In this document: positions 1-7,883 of the stretch, in pieces
Layout: each line of letters starts with the position of its first letter
Numbering within the stretch: the stretch's first letter is position 1
Assembly: GCA_041746975.1 (NCBI GenBank)
Contig: JBGTGB010000296.1
Coordinates: 1-28,471 of the forward strand
Direction of reading: 5' to 3'
DNA: 28,471 nt
Source: Haliea sp041746975
GTDB lineage: Bacteria > Pseudomonadota > Gammaproteobacteria > Pseudomonadales > Halieaceae
Program-made: the position numbers and the translations under genes
Notes under the pieces: model-generated
What the model was told of the DNA's origin: nothing
The model's database searches: none
The model's input: the letters and a program-made list of their open reading frames with translations, nothing else

Positions 1-2
1 CG

Positions 3-470
3 GCCGGGGTGCCGATGGGCGCCATGTTGCCGGCAGCGGGGCAGGTGGGCCTGGCGCCGCAGATTCTGGTGCAGGCCAGCCGTGACCCGCTGGGTGCGAA
101 CCTGGATCGAATCCAGGTGATAAAGGGTTGGATCGACGGCGCTGGCGCCACCCATGAACGCATCTACGATGTGGTCTGGGCGGGTGAGCGCATTGTAGAA
201 AACGGACAGTTGCCCGCGGTGGGTAACACTGTCGACGTGGCAAGCGGGAACTGGGACAACAGCATTGGTGAGCCGCGTCTCGCTACGCTGTGGCAGGATC
301 CGGACTTCGACCCCACGCAGACGGCGTTCTACTATGTGCGGGTACTGGAAATCCCGACTCCGCGCCATTCACTGCTGGACACGATTGCCCTGGGGGAGAA
401 GGAAGCTGCGGGCCAGCCAGCCACTTTGCAGGAGCGGGCTTATACCTCACCGGTGTGGTATTCGCCCTGA
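3..470 (+). CDS. DUF3604 family protein, 3' end only
   Basis: This is the C-terminal part of a DUF3604 protein; the frame is open to the left edge of the window, so the start lies outside. The visible part begins AGVPMGAML, followed by a predicted core segment (about residues 20-80) and a tail reading PTPRHSLLD, LQERAYTSP and VWYSP. That tail is the usual end of DUF3604 proteins, which are typically about 600-700 aa and often secreted; they are distantly related to PHP-type metal-dependent hydrolases. The function is not established. Its stop lies 3 nt from the stop of the convergent patatin gene, so there is no room for a terminator between them. The family call is confident and the biochemical role is unknown. 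Confidence 0.85.
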   Translation, partial: AGVPMGAMLPAAGQVGLAPQILVQASRDPLGANLDRIQVIKGWIDGAGATHERIYDVVWAGERIVENGQLPAVGNTVDVASGNWDNSIGEPRLATLWQDPDFDPTQTAFYYVRVLEIPTPRHSLLDTIALGEKEAAGQPATLQERAYTSPVWYSP

Positions 471-473
471 TTA

Positions 474-2876
474 CTAGAGTTCGTTGGCTTCCGCCTCCAG
501 GGTGGCAATCAGCTCACTGATGTCTTCCAGGTGCGGGCCCTCCGCTTTCAGGATCGACAGGAATAGCGCTTTCTTGATCGCCGGAAGGTCCACCCCCGCC
601 GCTACCGCTTCAGGCACGGCGCTGCCGACAATGTCTACCAGCCGCTCGGCGGCGGTGAGTCGCCCCCAGAGGTAGTCGTTTTCGCGAAAGCGGCGCGAGA
701 AGAATGCGCCGAAATTGCCAAACTGCACACCTTTCAGCAGCTCCCTCGCCCCGCCCTGACGCAGGGTGTTGGCATCGTCCACGGCAATGCGATCGACCTT
801 GATCTTCTCCAGGGCATCCAGGTTGTGGCTCTGGGTCATCGGAAACGTCAGTACATCGTACTGGGCAAAGCCGAAATATGCGGTCAGCACTTCCCGGGTC
901 AGGGCCATGTCCTGCACATCGCTGCACCACGCCGCCAGTTCCTCGTCCAGCGCGCTATCGAACTCCACCAGATCCAGATTTTCCTGCAGCTGGACCAGGA
1001 AGGCGTTGAGATGTTCTCCCTGCAGTTCCGCACCGGAGCGCTGCAGCTTCTGGCTACGCCAGTTCAGGTGTTCGCGCAGGCGCTCGGCGTGGCGATACAG
1101 GCACAGCTTGAGCCGGTCCAGATGGTTCTGCAGCGCTGCCACCCCAGCGAGACTCGGGTCGGTATACAGTTCGTTAGTGCGCCGGATCAGCAGCAGTACC
1201 CGCCGCAGCCGGTGGCGGATATCGTAATTGCGCAGAAAGCGGACCCAGGGAACGGCCTCACGCTGGTGGGCGCTGCTCGCTGTGTCGCCCATGGGGCGGA
1301 TCCCTTCCGAGCGTGCCCAGGCCTGCACCCGCGCCGTGGCTTCGACCCGGGTCAGGCTGCGGCAACTTTGCTGGAACAGTGCTGCCAGCTCATCCAGAAG
1401 GCCCAGCACCTTAAGCCTGGTATACCCCTCGTAGGCATAGCCGGCATCTACCGCGGCGTTGGTGTTGGCGTCGCTGCGCCAGCGGCCGATGGCGCGCGCA
1501 TCCGGTGCCGAGCTTAGCTCTGCGTCGAGGGTGGCACCCATGGTCGCCAGCACCTGGGCGCGGACGCCGTCCGCAACCTCGCGATGCAGGTGCACCTGCT
1601 CGTTAAAGCGGGCAATCCACTCGAGATCATCGCGAATCGGCTGGTGTCGGGGGATGTTGGACAGCGCGCCGAGGATGGTCTTGAAGAAGCCGGGAATCTC
1701 GTGGTCAATCTCTCGCTCGACCTCGGGGTTGGGTTCCAGGTAGACCAGGCGGCGATCGGTCTGGCGATGGGCGGGGTGGCGCTGTACGGCGTCGAGCGCC
1801 ACCGAGACTGGCTTGTTCATCAACACGCTGCCGTCGATAAATGCGGCATCTTCGGCGGTTTCGCCATCGCGGTGAGAGGTCTTGAACTGGTCCCTGATGA
1901 ATTCGTCCCGGCCCGCCCAATCTATTCCGCGCCTTGCCACCAGGGCGTCCATCTCAGGCAGTCTGGCAGGTGGGAACGCTCCTGGAAAGCTGCTGGTGGC
2001 GCGGGCAGCGAAGGCCAGCGATGGTAACTGTCCGCGACCGATGTTCGAAACGCTGGCGCCGCCCTGGTGAACGCTGTGGTGGAACTGGAACAGGTGACGA
2101 TGCTCCCGCTCCTGGATTTCGGGAGGGTCGTGCAAAGGTATGGTCTGCGGCTGGCCCCAGAAATCGGTGGTGGTGACAAACAGCTCCAGGGGCAGTCCCG
2201 GGGGTAGCAGGGATTCCTTGCTGCCGGCTTGCTCTTCGCCCATGGCTTGCAGCGCATCAAGCATCATTGCGCTCATCCGGGGGCCGGAAAAGGGTGGTTC
2301 GAACCAGCGCGAGCGCATGAACAGGGACAGATTGTGCAGGACCTCCGGGTCTTCGCTGGCATTGCCCAGGCGGCGTTGCCGTCTGCGCTGGTGCAGGCCG
2401 GCGAGCCAGAACAGCGGCCGCATGAAGGCCTTGGACAAGCGACTGGCCCGTGCCTCGGGGTCCAGCAGTTCATCGACGTCCGCCAGTTCCAGCCACAGCC
2501 TGCGGTGGTCATCCAGGGACAGGTCGAAGGCCAGGGCTCGCGCCAGCATAATGCCGTTGATGCCCCCCGCGGAGGCCCCGGCGATGACATCCACCAGCAC
2601 CCGCAACCTTACCGTGCCCCCAATTTGCTGCAGCAGTTCGAAATACACCGCTTCGGTATCCAGTTCGCCGCGGTGCCGGGGCTCGTCTGCGTAGCGCGCG
2701 CTGGCCGCGGTATCTTCGGGCAGGGCATGGTAGGCTCGTGAAGCGCGCACCAGCTTGAGGATTTCGCGGGTAATGCCGTGCATGTAGACAGCCAGGGAGA
2801 CGCCGCCGTAGCACACCAGGGCCAGGCGCAGCTCCCGTTCGGGGATCGCGCCGGGTGTGGCTTTGGTAGTAGTCAT
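474..2876 (-). CDS. Patatin-like phospholipase (patatin-related, DUF3376 type)
   Basis: This is an 800-aa patatin-like acyl hydrolase. The N-terminal catalytic domain (about residues 15-360) shows an oxyanion-type glycine stretch CYGGVSLAVYMHG (22-34), the nucleophile elbow GASAGG with Ser102, the ATSSFPGAFPP segment (293-303) and the dyad aspartate in FIDGS (Asp348). The remaining ~440 residues form a long, mainly helical C-terminal region typical of the large patatin-related family. Such proteins use a Ser-Asp dyad to hydrolyse lipid esters; the exact lipid here is unknown. No signal peptide is visible, so it is probably cytoplasmic or peripheral to the membrane. The start is supported by an AAGGAGA ribosome site just upstream on the minus strand. 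It is transcribed away from the neighbouring diguanylate cyclase. Confidence 0.9.
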   Translation of the reverse strand: MTTTKATPGAIPERELRLALVCYGGVSLAVYMHGITREILKLVRASRAYHALPEDTAASARYADEPRHRGELDTEAVYFELLQQIGGTVRLRVLVDVIAGASAGGINGIMLARALAFDLSLDDHRRLWLELADVDELLDPEARASRLSKAFMRPLFWLAGLHQRRRQRRLGNASEDPEVLHNLSLFMRSRWFEPPFSGPRMSAMMLDALQAMGEEQAGSKESLLPPGLPLELFVTTTDFWGQPQTIPLHDPPEIQEREHRHLFQFHHSVHQGGASVSNIGRGQLPSLAFAARATSSFPGAFPPARLPEMDALVARRGIDWAGRDEFIRDQFKTSHRDGETAEDAAFIDGSVLMNKPVSVALDAVQRHPAHRQTDRRLVYLEPNPEVEREIDHEIPGFFKTILGALSNIPRHQPIRDDLEWIARFNEQVHLHREVADGVRAQVLATMGATLDAELSSAPDARAIGRWRSDANTNAAVDAGYAYEGYTRLKVLGLLDELAALFQQSCRSLTRVEATARVQAWARSEGIRPMGDTASSAHQREAVPWVRFLRNYDIRHRLRRVLLLIRRTNELYTDPSLAGVAALQNHLDRLKLCLYRHAERLREHLNWRSQKLQRSGAELQGEHLNAFLVQLQENLDLVEFDSALDEELAAWCSDVQDMALTREVLTAYFGFAQYDVLTFPMTQSHNLDALEKIKVDRIAVDDANTLRQGGARELLKGVQFGNFGAFFSRRFRENDYLWGRLTAAERLVDIVGSAVPEAVAAGVDLPAIKKALFLSILKAEGPHLEDISELIATLEAEANEL

Positions 2877-3002
2877 TGAACCCTCTCCTTGTGCCGATAG
2901 CGTAGCGAAAGACGCACAGATGATTGCTTGGGGGAGTGCCCTCTGCTGGTGGGCAGGATGTCAGTGCTGTAAAGTGCACCAATATTGTCCACTAGCAGAA
3001 TA

Positions 3003-4085
3003 ATGGCCACAGACGAGACAACCTATACTGTCGATCAGGCGCAGGCGCTGCGCTTGAAGCGCATGGCCTGGGGCTTTGGCGTTCAAGCCTGCACCGTGTT
3101 GATTGTTGCTGCATTGTACGGCATGGGTATGGTACCCGGCCTGCAGGCGGTGATTTACCTGGGCATGATCATAGCCTTGGATATCGGCTTCACCACAACC
3201 CTGAAAACCGGCTTCAACCTGCGCTTCAAAGACCCCAGCTTGACGGCCCTGCAGATCACGCTATCCGTGTTCCCCGTCATTTATATCATGTTTTTTGTCA
3301 TGGATCCGCAGGCCCGTATGGCCCTCCTGCTGATGGGCACCAGCAGTCTGTTGTTCGGCATGTTTGGCCTGGGCAGACGCGGGATGTTGCAGGTGGTCGG
3401 CTTCATTCTGGCTGGCTATCTGGTATTGCTGCTGGCGCTTTACCTATGGGCGCCTGCGCGCATCAACCTTTTCGTGGAAGCTGTTATTGTGTTTGCGTAT
3501 GCCTGCGTACTGGCGATAAATGCCTACCTCGGCAGTTTCATTGCCAGTATGCGTCACAAGCTGAAAATCCAGAACCGTGAACTTGCCGAATTAGCCACCC
3601 TGGATCCGCTGACCCGCCTCCCCAACCGTCGCTCCCTGATGGCTCAACTGATGAAGGAATCAGCGCGCTCCGAGCGGCGCTGTCCTGGGCAGGACGCATT
3701 GTGCGTGAGTATGCTGGACGTCGATAATTTCAAGCAGGTCAACGATACCTGGGGGCACGAGGCGGGCGACAGGATTTTGTGCCAGATTGGCGACGCCATG
3801 CGGGGCATGATGCGCGAAGGTGATTTTGTGGGCCGTTTTGGTGGCGAAGAATTTGTGATTATTCTGCCTGAGACATCGCTGGAAGCCGCACGCGCACTGG
3901 CAACACGTATTCGTGACACAATCGCAGGCATGCACCTTCCTGAATTGCCCGCAGGAGAGCAGGTGACCGTTTCCCAGGGCATCGCGGCTCATCGAAGCGG
4001 CGAGCGAATAGAAGATACCCTGAAGCGTGCGGACGATGCGCTTTACAGGGCCAAGGATGGCGGCCGGAATCTGGTCGCCTGCTGA
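3003..4085 (+). CDS. Membrane-bound GGDEF diguanylate cyclase
   Basis: This 360-aa protein makes cyclic di-GMP from two GTP. The N-terminal half (about residues 20-185) contains roughly six hydrophobic segments and acts as a membrane anchor or sensor of MASE type; a short helical linker follows. The C-terminal GGDEF domain begins near LDPLTRLPNRR and carries DVDNFKQVND for metal and nucleotide binding. Its active-site loop is GGEEF (about 280-284), with an RxxD inhibitory site (REGD) five residues before it. The cyclase is therefore predicted to be active and product-inhibited. I chose ATG 3003; an in-frame TTG at 2985 would add six residues but has no better ribosome site. It ends convergently, 17 nt from the SnoaL-like gene. 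Confidence 0.9.
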   Translation: MATDETTYTVDQAQALRLKRMAWGFGVQACTVLIVAALYGMGMVPGLQAVIYLGMIIALDIGFTTTLKTGFNLRFKDPSLTALQITLSVFPVIYIMFFVMDPQARMALLLMGTSSLLFGMFGLGRRGMLQVVGFILAGYLVLLLALYLWAPARINLFVEAVIVFAYACVLAINAYLGSFIASMRHKLKIQNRELAELATLDPLTRLPNRRSLMAQLMKESARSERRCPGQDALCVSMLDVDNFKQVNDTWGHEAGDRILCQIGDAMRGMMREGDFVGRFGGEEFVIILPETSLEAARALATRIRDTIAGMHLPELPAGEQVTVSQGIAAHRSGERIEDTLKRADDALYRAKDGGRNLVAC

Positions 4086-4102
4086 CTCACGACCTATTCC
4101 GG

Positions 4103-4612
4103 TCACAGTTGCCCACGATGACGCCACCGGAGCAGAGGGGCCGCCACCCGATGCAGTGCCTTGGCGGCTCGCTCAAGCAGCCCGCCGGCATCGGGCAGCG
4201 CACCGATCTGGCGAGCGATGCCCAGATCGTCCGAGTGGACCCACTCTTCGATACAGCGCCCATCGCCGTCGTAGCGTTCAATAGCGAGGAAGCTGCTGCT
4301 CACCCGGGCACCGCTGGGGCCATAGCCCTCCAGCGGACCCCGGTGGGTACCTTGGATTCGAATCCGCGAGGCCACCCGATCGCCACTGGCGATAACGTCC
4401 TCCAGACTCACCTGCAGGTCCGGAAAGGCGAGGAACAACTCATCGACCATTTTCGTAAAGCCTGGGATTCCGCGAATCGGATCCGTTTGACGCGTGTAGT
4501 AGCCAACATAGTCTGGAGCAATCCAGCGCTCAATCACCGAGCGATCGCGCTGGTTCCACAGCGCCTCGTAGCATTGCCGTGTCATTTCCGCGTTGTCCGC
4601 TGCAGAGTGCAT
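4103..4612 (-). CDS. SnoaL-like (ester cyclase / NTF2 fold) protein
   Basis: This 169-aa protein belongs to the SnoaL-like polyketide cyclase/ester cyclase group of the NTF2 superfamily. Supporting segments are the N-terminal helix with YEALWNQRD, then APDYVGYYTRQ, the AFPDLQVSLEDVIASGDRVASR strand pair (typically AFPD...D.V..GD.V..R), THRGPLEGYGPSG, and a late strand containing ERYDGDGRCIEEWVHSDDLG. Proteins of this fold bind small hydrophobic ligands, and many have no known reaction, so no substrate is proposed. The last ~30 residues are basic and helical. A purine-rich AGAGGGG lies about 7 nt upstream of the ATG. It is followed upstream by the remains of a Wzz-like gene, with no sign of a functional link. 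Confidence 0.82.
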   Translation of the reverse strand: MHSAADNAEMTRQCYEALWNQRDRSVIERWIAPDYVGYYTRQTDPIRGIPGFTKMVDELFLAFPDLQVSLEDVIASGDRVASRIRIQGTHRGPLEGYGPSGARVSSSFLAIERYDGDGRCIEEWVHSDDLGIARQIGALPDAGGLLERAAKALHRVAAPLLRWRHRGQL

Positions 4613-4623
4613 CAGGTACCCCT

Positions 4624-4950
4624 CTAGTCAGTCGTTCTTGCTGCCGGGCATCCTGCTCGAGTGCCCGCTCGTGGTCTCGGGGATAAAGCGTTACGCCGGT
4701 AAGAGTGACAAATTGACTCGCCGCCGGACGCGGATGCAGGTAACTTTATAACCATACGCCCAATGGCGGTCGGAGCACTCATCAATACCGTCGCCGTGCT
4801 CTCATAGCGAGTCGGTTGCAGCAGTGTAAACAGGAGTCCTGCGACCAGCACGGCCAGCGCGGTTCGAACGAAGACCCGCCGGCGGACCCTGCCGTACCAC
4901 ACATTCTCCGTGTCGGCACTCAGGGCGTCGCTGTGAGCGGTATCTTTCAT
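4624..4950 (-). pseudogene. Wzz-like chain-length determinant, internally deleted remnant
   Basis: The N-terminal ~65 residues look like the start of a Wzz-type polysaccharide copolymerase: a charged cytoplasmic lead, one transmembrane helix (about 24-44, RTALAVLVAGLLFTLLQ), then the periplasmic start RYESTATVLMSAPTAI. Family members continue for several hundred residues, but here homology stops abruptly after PTAI. A different frame near 4624-4700 reads QFVTLTGVTLYPRD followed by HERALEQDARQQERLT, which looks like a separate internal or C-terminal piece. An internal deletion with a frameshift is the simplest reading. The start is taken at ATG 4950; upstream in-frame codons to 5073 do not look coding. 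A functional product is unlikely. Confidence 0.6.
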
Positions 4951-5167
4951 GAAAACCATGCGGGGCACCTGGTGTGAGTAAGATACTGAGTCTAGTTCAT
5001 CGGCTTCCTGGTCGCACGGTATCTGAGAATCGCAAGTGGGCAAGCGAACAGACGCTCCAGAGCTCCGACGCAATACTTGTCACTCAGTTATCGAGAGACA
5101 GAGTGCGCTGATCGCGCAAGCCGTTCATTTGATCCAGCGCCAGCAACGGCTTCTTCAAGGAATCACC

Positions 5168-5914
5168 ATGAGCAAACCGAATACACTGACGATTCAGCGA
5201 CCCTCGCTTGTGCTGCTGTTATCCGAGCCCTTTCGCGCCGCGACAGAATTCGCCTGGCATACGCTGAGAAAGTCACGCGACGCTCAGGCTGGTGACGGCC
5301 ACCCGGTCGTGATCTTTCCCGGGCTGGGCGCAGACGGAAAGGCCGTCTCCACTTTGCGCGAGTACTGCCTCGCGCTGGGCTACGACGCCTTCGACTGGGG
5401 CCAGGGTCTCAATACCGGTCCACAAGGAGATCTCGACGCCTGGCTGCACTCCTTGAAAGGTCAAATCGATGATCTATTGTCCGCTCACACTCAACCGGCC
5501 ACTTTCATTGGCTGGAGCCTGGGCGGGCTTTACGCGCGCGAGCTGGGCAAACTGATGGCACCGCGCGTTCGCCAGGTGATTACAATGGGGACACCGTTCA
5601 ACGCAGAAGCCGACTATACCAATGTGGCCTGGCTCTTCCGTCTGCTGAAGGGCAGTTCCTCGGTAATCGATCCGGCGTTGAGCCTGCGGCTGCGCACCCC
5701 ACCACCCATTCGCACGACCTCAATCTACAGCCGCTCGGATGGTGTGGTTGCGTGGGAGAGCTGTTGCCATCCCAAACGGTCCAGTCTCGTCCATGATATC
5801 GAAGTCAGCGGCAGCCACCTCGGTATGACCTGGAACCGGGATGTGCTGGCGGTGGTAGCTGATCGCCTCGGTCAGCAGCCTGGGCCTTGCCGGCGGTACG
5901 TGCCCGGGCACTGA
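5168..5914 (+). CDS. Alpha/beta hydrolase (lipase/PGAP1-like fold)
   Basis: This 248-aa serine hydrolase has VVIFPGLGADGKA (47-59) after strand 1, the nucleophile elbow GWSLGG with Ser117, MGTPFN (140-145), a likely acid at Asp191 in SRSDGVV, and the histidine in SGSHLGM (His217). The pattern resembles triacylglycerol lipase or PGAP1-like alpha/beta hydrolases that act on lipids. No cleavable signal peptide is evident, although residues 11-19 are hydrophobic. ATG 5168 is chosen because AAGGA lies 7 nt upstream; the frame stays open back to 5036, but that part does not look coding. The substrate is unknown. It ends 28 nt from the convergent DUF4142 gene. Confidence 0.85.
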   Translation: MSKPNTLTIQRPSLVLLLSEPFRAATEFAWHTLRKSRDAQAGDGHPVVIFPGLGADGKAVSTLREYCLALGYDAFDWGQGLNTGPQGDLDAWLHSLKGQIDDLLSAHTQPATFIGWSLGGLYARELGKLMAPRVRQVITMGTPFNAEADYTNVAWLFRLLKGSSSVIDPALSLRLRTPPPIRTTSIYSRSDGVVAWESCCHPKRSSLVHDIEVSGSHLGMTWNRDVLAVVADRLGQQPGPCRRYVPGH

Positions 5915-5942
5915 TTGGTGGCGACGAAGACAGCGTAGTCGG

Positions 5943-7079
5943 TCAGAGAGCGGTCACTCGGGTTGCCTCACCCTGGAGGCTTTTGGCCTCTTGCAGGTGT
6001 TTGGTGATCGTCTCGCGGGTTTCCGTCAGGTGCTTTTTGATCTCCTCGTTCTTGGTCATGGCTAGACGCTTGTCGATCATGTTCTGCGCGTCGGAGTGTG
6101 CCTTGACCATGAATTCCAGGTACGCGGGACCGAACGCATCGTTATCGAGAGGCACTATTTTGGCGAGTGCATCAGCATGCTTGTCTTGCAGCGCGCTGAC
6201 TTTCTTGGTCACGATTGGCGTTATGTTGTTGCTCATTCCGACCTCCGCTGTTGCTTTGAGGTGTTTGCCGTGCGCCTCGTGCAGCATGCGGGCGAAGGCG
6301 AGGATAGGCTCATCGATTTTTTTGTCGCTGGCGATCATGGCGGCGTGGACTTCGTCCATGTCGGCGGCGATCAGCAGCGCCAGCGTCTCGGCGTCGGGAT
6401 CCGTAGCCTTGCCTTTGGCGTCCGCCGGCTGGGGTGCGCCGGGAATGGTAACACTGTCAGTGTCTGCTGCGATCTCGGGGGCCTGCCGCTTGAACTGAAG
6501 CGCTGCGGTGAGCTCCGGATTCTCAGCTGCGGTGCGCGCCATCACTGCTTCGCCAAACTCCTTGCGGGCTTGCTCGACGTTTTTCTTGCCCTCGATGATG
6601 TCGTGCGCGAGGTTGAGCGTCAGGACATTGTTGCTCTCGAGATCGCACCGTGCCGAGAGCTCTCCGCCGACGCGATAGATCGAAATGGCACCGTCGAAGG
6701 CAAGCAGTTCGTCGGCCTTGTCATGCGGCACATTGTAGCTGATGGTGTGCTCAAGATAGTCCATGTGGACAATCGGGAAGTGGTGTGGCAGCTCCTCGCG
6801 CGTCAGCAGGATGCGCTTGAAGGAACCGGCGTCGTGCCAGATCATGCGATGGTCGGTGACTTCCTGGGGCTGGCCGTATTTCGCGATCATCTCGTGCCCA
6901 GCGAGTCTGGGACCTGCGGGCCAGGAGCTGAGTTGTTTCGCCGCATTGCTGTTGGATGCCGATTGCTTCTTGGACACAAGGTTTTCAGACGACGGGTCTG
7001 CGAGCGCGGTCGCGCTGATCAGCGCCGCTGTGGCGAATGTGAGCAGAGTCGCGCCCATTCCTCTTTGTAGCCTGTTCAT
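5943..7079 (-). CDS. Secreted DUF4142-domain protein
   Basis: This is a 378-aa exported protein. Residues 1-27 form a signal peptide with a basic start, a hydrophobic core and likely cleavage after ATALA. Residues 55-180 form an N-terminal region of unassigned family, with the segments GQPQEVTDHRMIWHDAGSF and NLAHDIIEGKKNVEQARKEF. An Ala/Pro/Asp-rich linker (200-230) follows. Residues 232-368 form a helical DUF4142 domain: a first helix with LLIAADMDEVHAAMIA, then FARMLHEAHGKHL, LQDKHADAL, FMVKAHSDAQNMID and a C-terminal helix. DUF4142 is a ferritin-like helical fold whose function is not established. The start is well supported by GAGGAGAAG upstream. Its codon use matches the neighbours. Confidence 0.82.
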   Translation of the reverse strand: MNRLQRGMGATLLTFATAALISATALADPSSENLVSKKQSASNSNAAKQLSSWPAGPRLAGHEMIAKYGQPQEVTDHRMIWHDAGSFKRILLTREELPHHFPIVHMDYLEHTISYNVPHDKADELLAFDGAISIYRVGGELSARCDLESNNVLTLNLAHDIIEGKKNVEQARKEFGEAVMARTAAENPELTAALQFKRQAPEIAADTDSVTIPGAPQPADAKGKATDPDAETLALLIAADMDEVHAAMIASDKKIDEPILAFARMLHEAHGKHLKATAEVGMSNNITPIVTKKVSALQDKHADALAKIVPLDNDAFGPAYLEFMVKAHSDAQNMIDKRLAMTKNEEIKKHLTETRETITKHLQEAKSLQGEATRVTAL

Positions 7080-7328
7080 AAGTCTTCTCCTCGCAGAAGT
7101 TAACGGATCAGCTTTGGGCTCCCAGACGTAGGCAGCCGGGGGAATATTCTCATTACGCTCGAAGAGCGGGTCTGTGCGGAAGGGAACAGACGGTCGGAGG
7201 TGCAGGAAAGCCGCCTCGGAGCGCTGGCAGTTGCTTTTGGAGCAAAAGTCGGTGGCCGCACAGAACGGCAGTTACAGCATCGATACACTGAGCCTGACGG
7301 CGAAAACTTTCATCAAGGAAAAACGATT

Positions 7329-7874
7329 ATGCACATCAGGACATTTTCCCAACTGACCGAGTGGGCCCGAACGATACATGCGAATTTGGCGCTGTGCCTG
7401 GCACATTGCGCTTTGCGTCACCACGATGAGACCGCCTCATCGCTGCTTGACTATCTTTCTTCCCACCAGGCCGAAGTGGAGAAGATGCTCATGGCGCTTG
7501 CTCAGCGAGCGGAACCCAAGGCCGCTCACACCTACCTTTATGATTGCATACCACATACTCTGATTACGACGCATATGGTTTGTGATGGTTACTACAGCAG
7601 ACTAAATGCCGAGGCGATTAAAGCCGAAGTATTCGACTTTCATCTCCAGATCATTAGTCTATATCGAGCGCTCATCGGTAGGGAAAAAATCCAGGAAGCG
7701 GTAGGGTTTATGCAAGCTCTGATTGATATTGAGGAACATGAAACGCAGCGACTGGCCAGACAGTTCGGACACGTGTCATGGCTGCACGGAAAAAGACTCC
7801 TTGACCCAATTGGCGGGTACCGCGGAAACTATCGGTTGACCTCTTCTGGTGCACTCCAGCTCGGTCCATATTGA
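7329..7874 (+). CDS. Helical EEHE protein of unknown function
   Basis: This predicted 181-aa cytoplasmic protein appears almost wholly alpha-helical. It begins MHIRTFSQLTEWAR and includes LLDYLSSHQAEVEK (40-52), EVFDFHLQIISLYR (100-113), and a late helix with IDIEEHETQRLARQF (132-146). The spaced His and acidic residues (His46, Glu49, His105, Glu135, His137, Glu138) suggest a ferritin-like or hemerythrin-like bundle that could hold metal. That is inference; no canonical ferritin EXXH pair spacing was confirmed. I recall similar proteins in other gammaproteobacteria but know of no proven role. ATG 7329 has AAGGA about 10 nt upstream. It lies 9 nt before the amidohydrolase gene, so the two are probably co-transcribed. 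Confidence 0.7.
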   Translation: MHIRTFSQLTEWARTIHANLALCLAHCALRHHDETASSLLDYLSSHQAEVEKMLMALAQRAEPKAAHTYLYDCIPHTLITTHMVCDGYYSRLNAEAIKAEVFDFHLQIISLYRALIGREKIQEAVGFMQALIDIEEHETQRLARQFGHVSWLHGKRLLDPIGGYRGNYRLTSSGALQLGPY

Positions 7875-7883
7875 TGAAGGAAA

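Noticed and set aside
2985..3002. Upstream TTG start for the diguanylate cyclase
   Set aside because: There is no better ribosome site and the six added residues show no conservation pattern; ATG 3003 is simpler.
6096..7070. A 324-codon open frame on the plus strand opposite the DUF4142 gene
   Set aside because: Its translation has no family features and it lies wholly antisense to a gene with a signal peptide, ribosome site and DUF4142 domain; GC-rich antisense frames are often open by chance.
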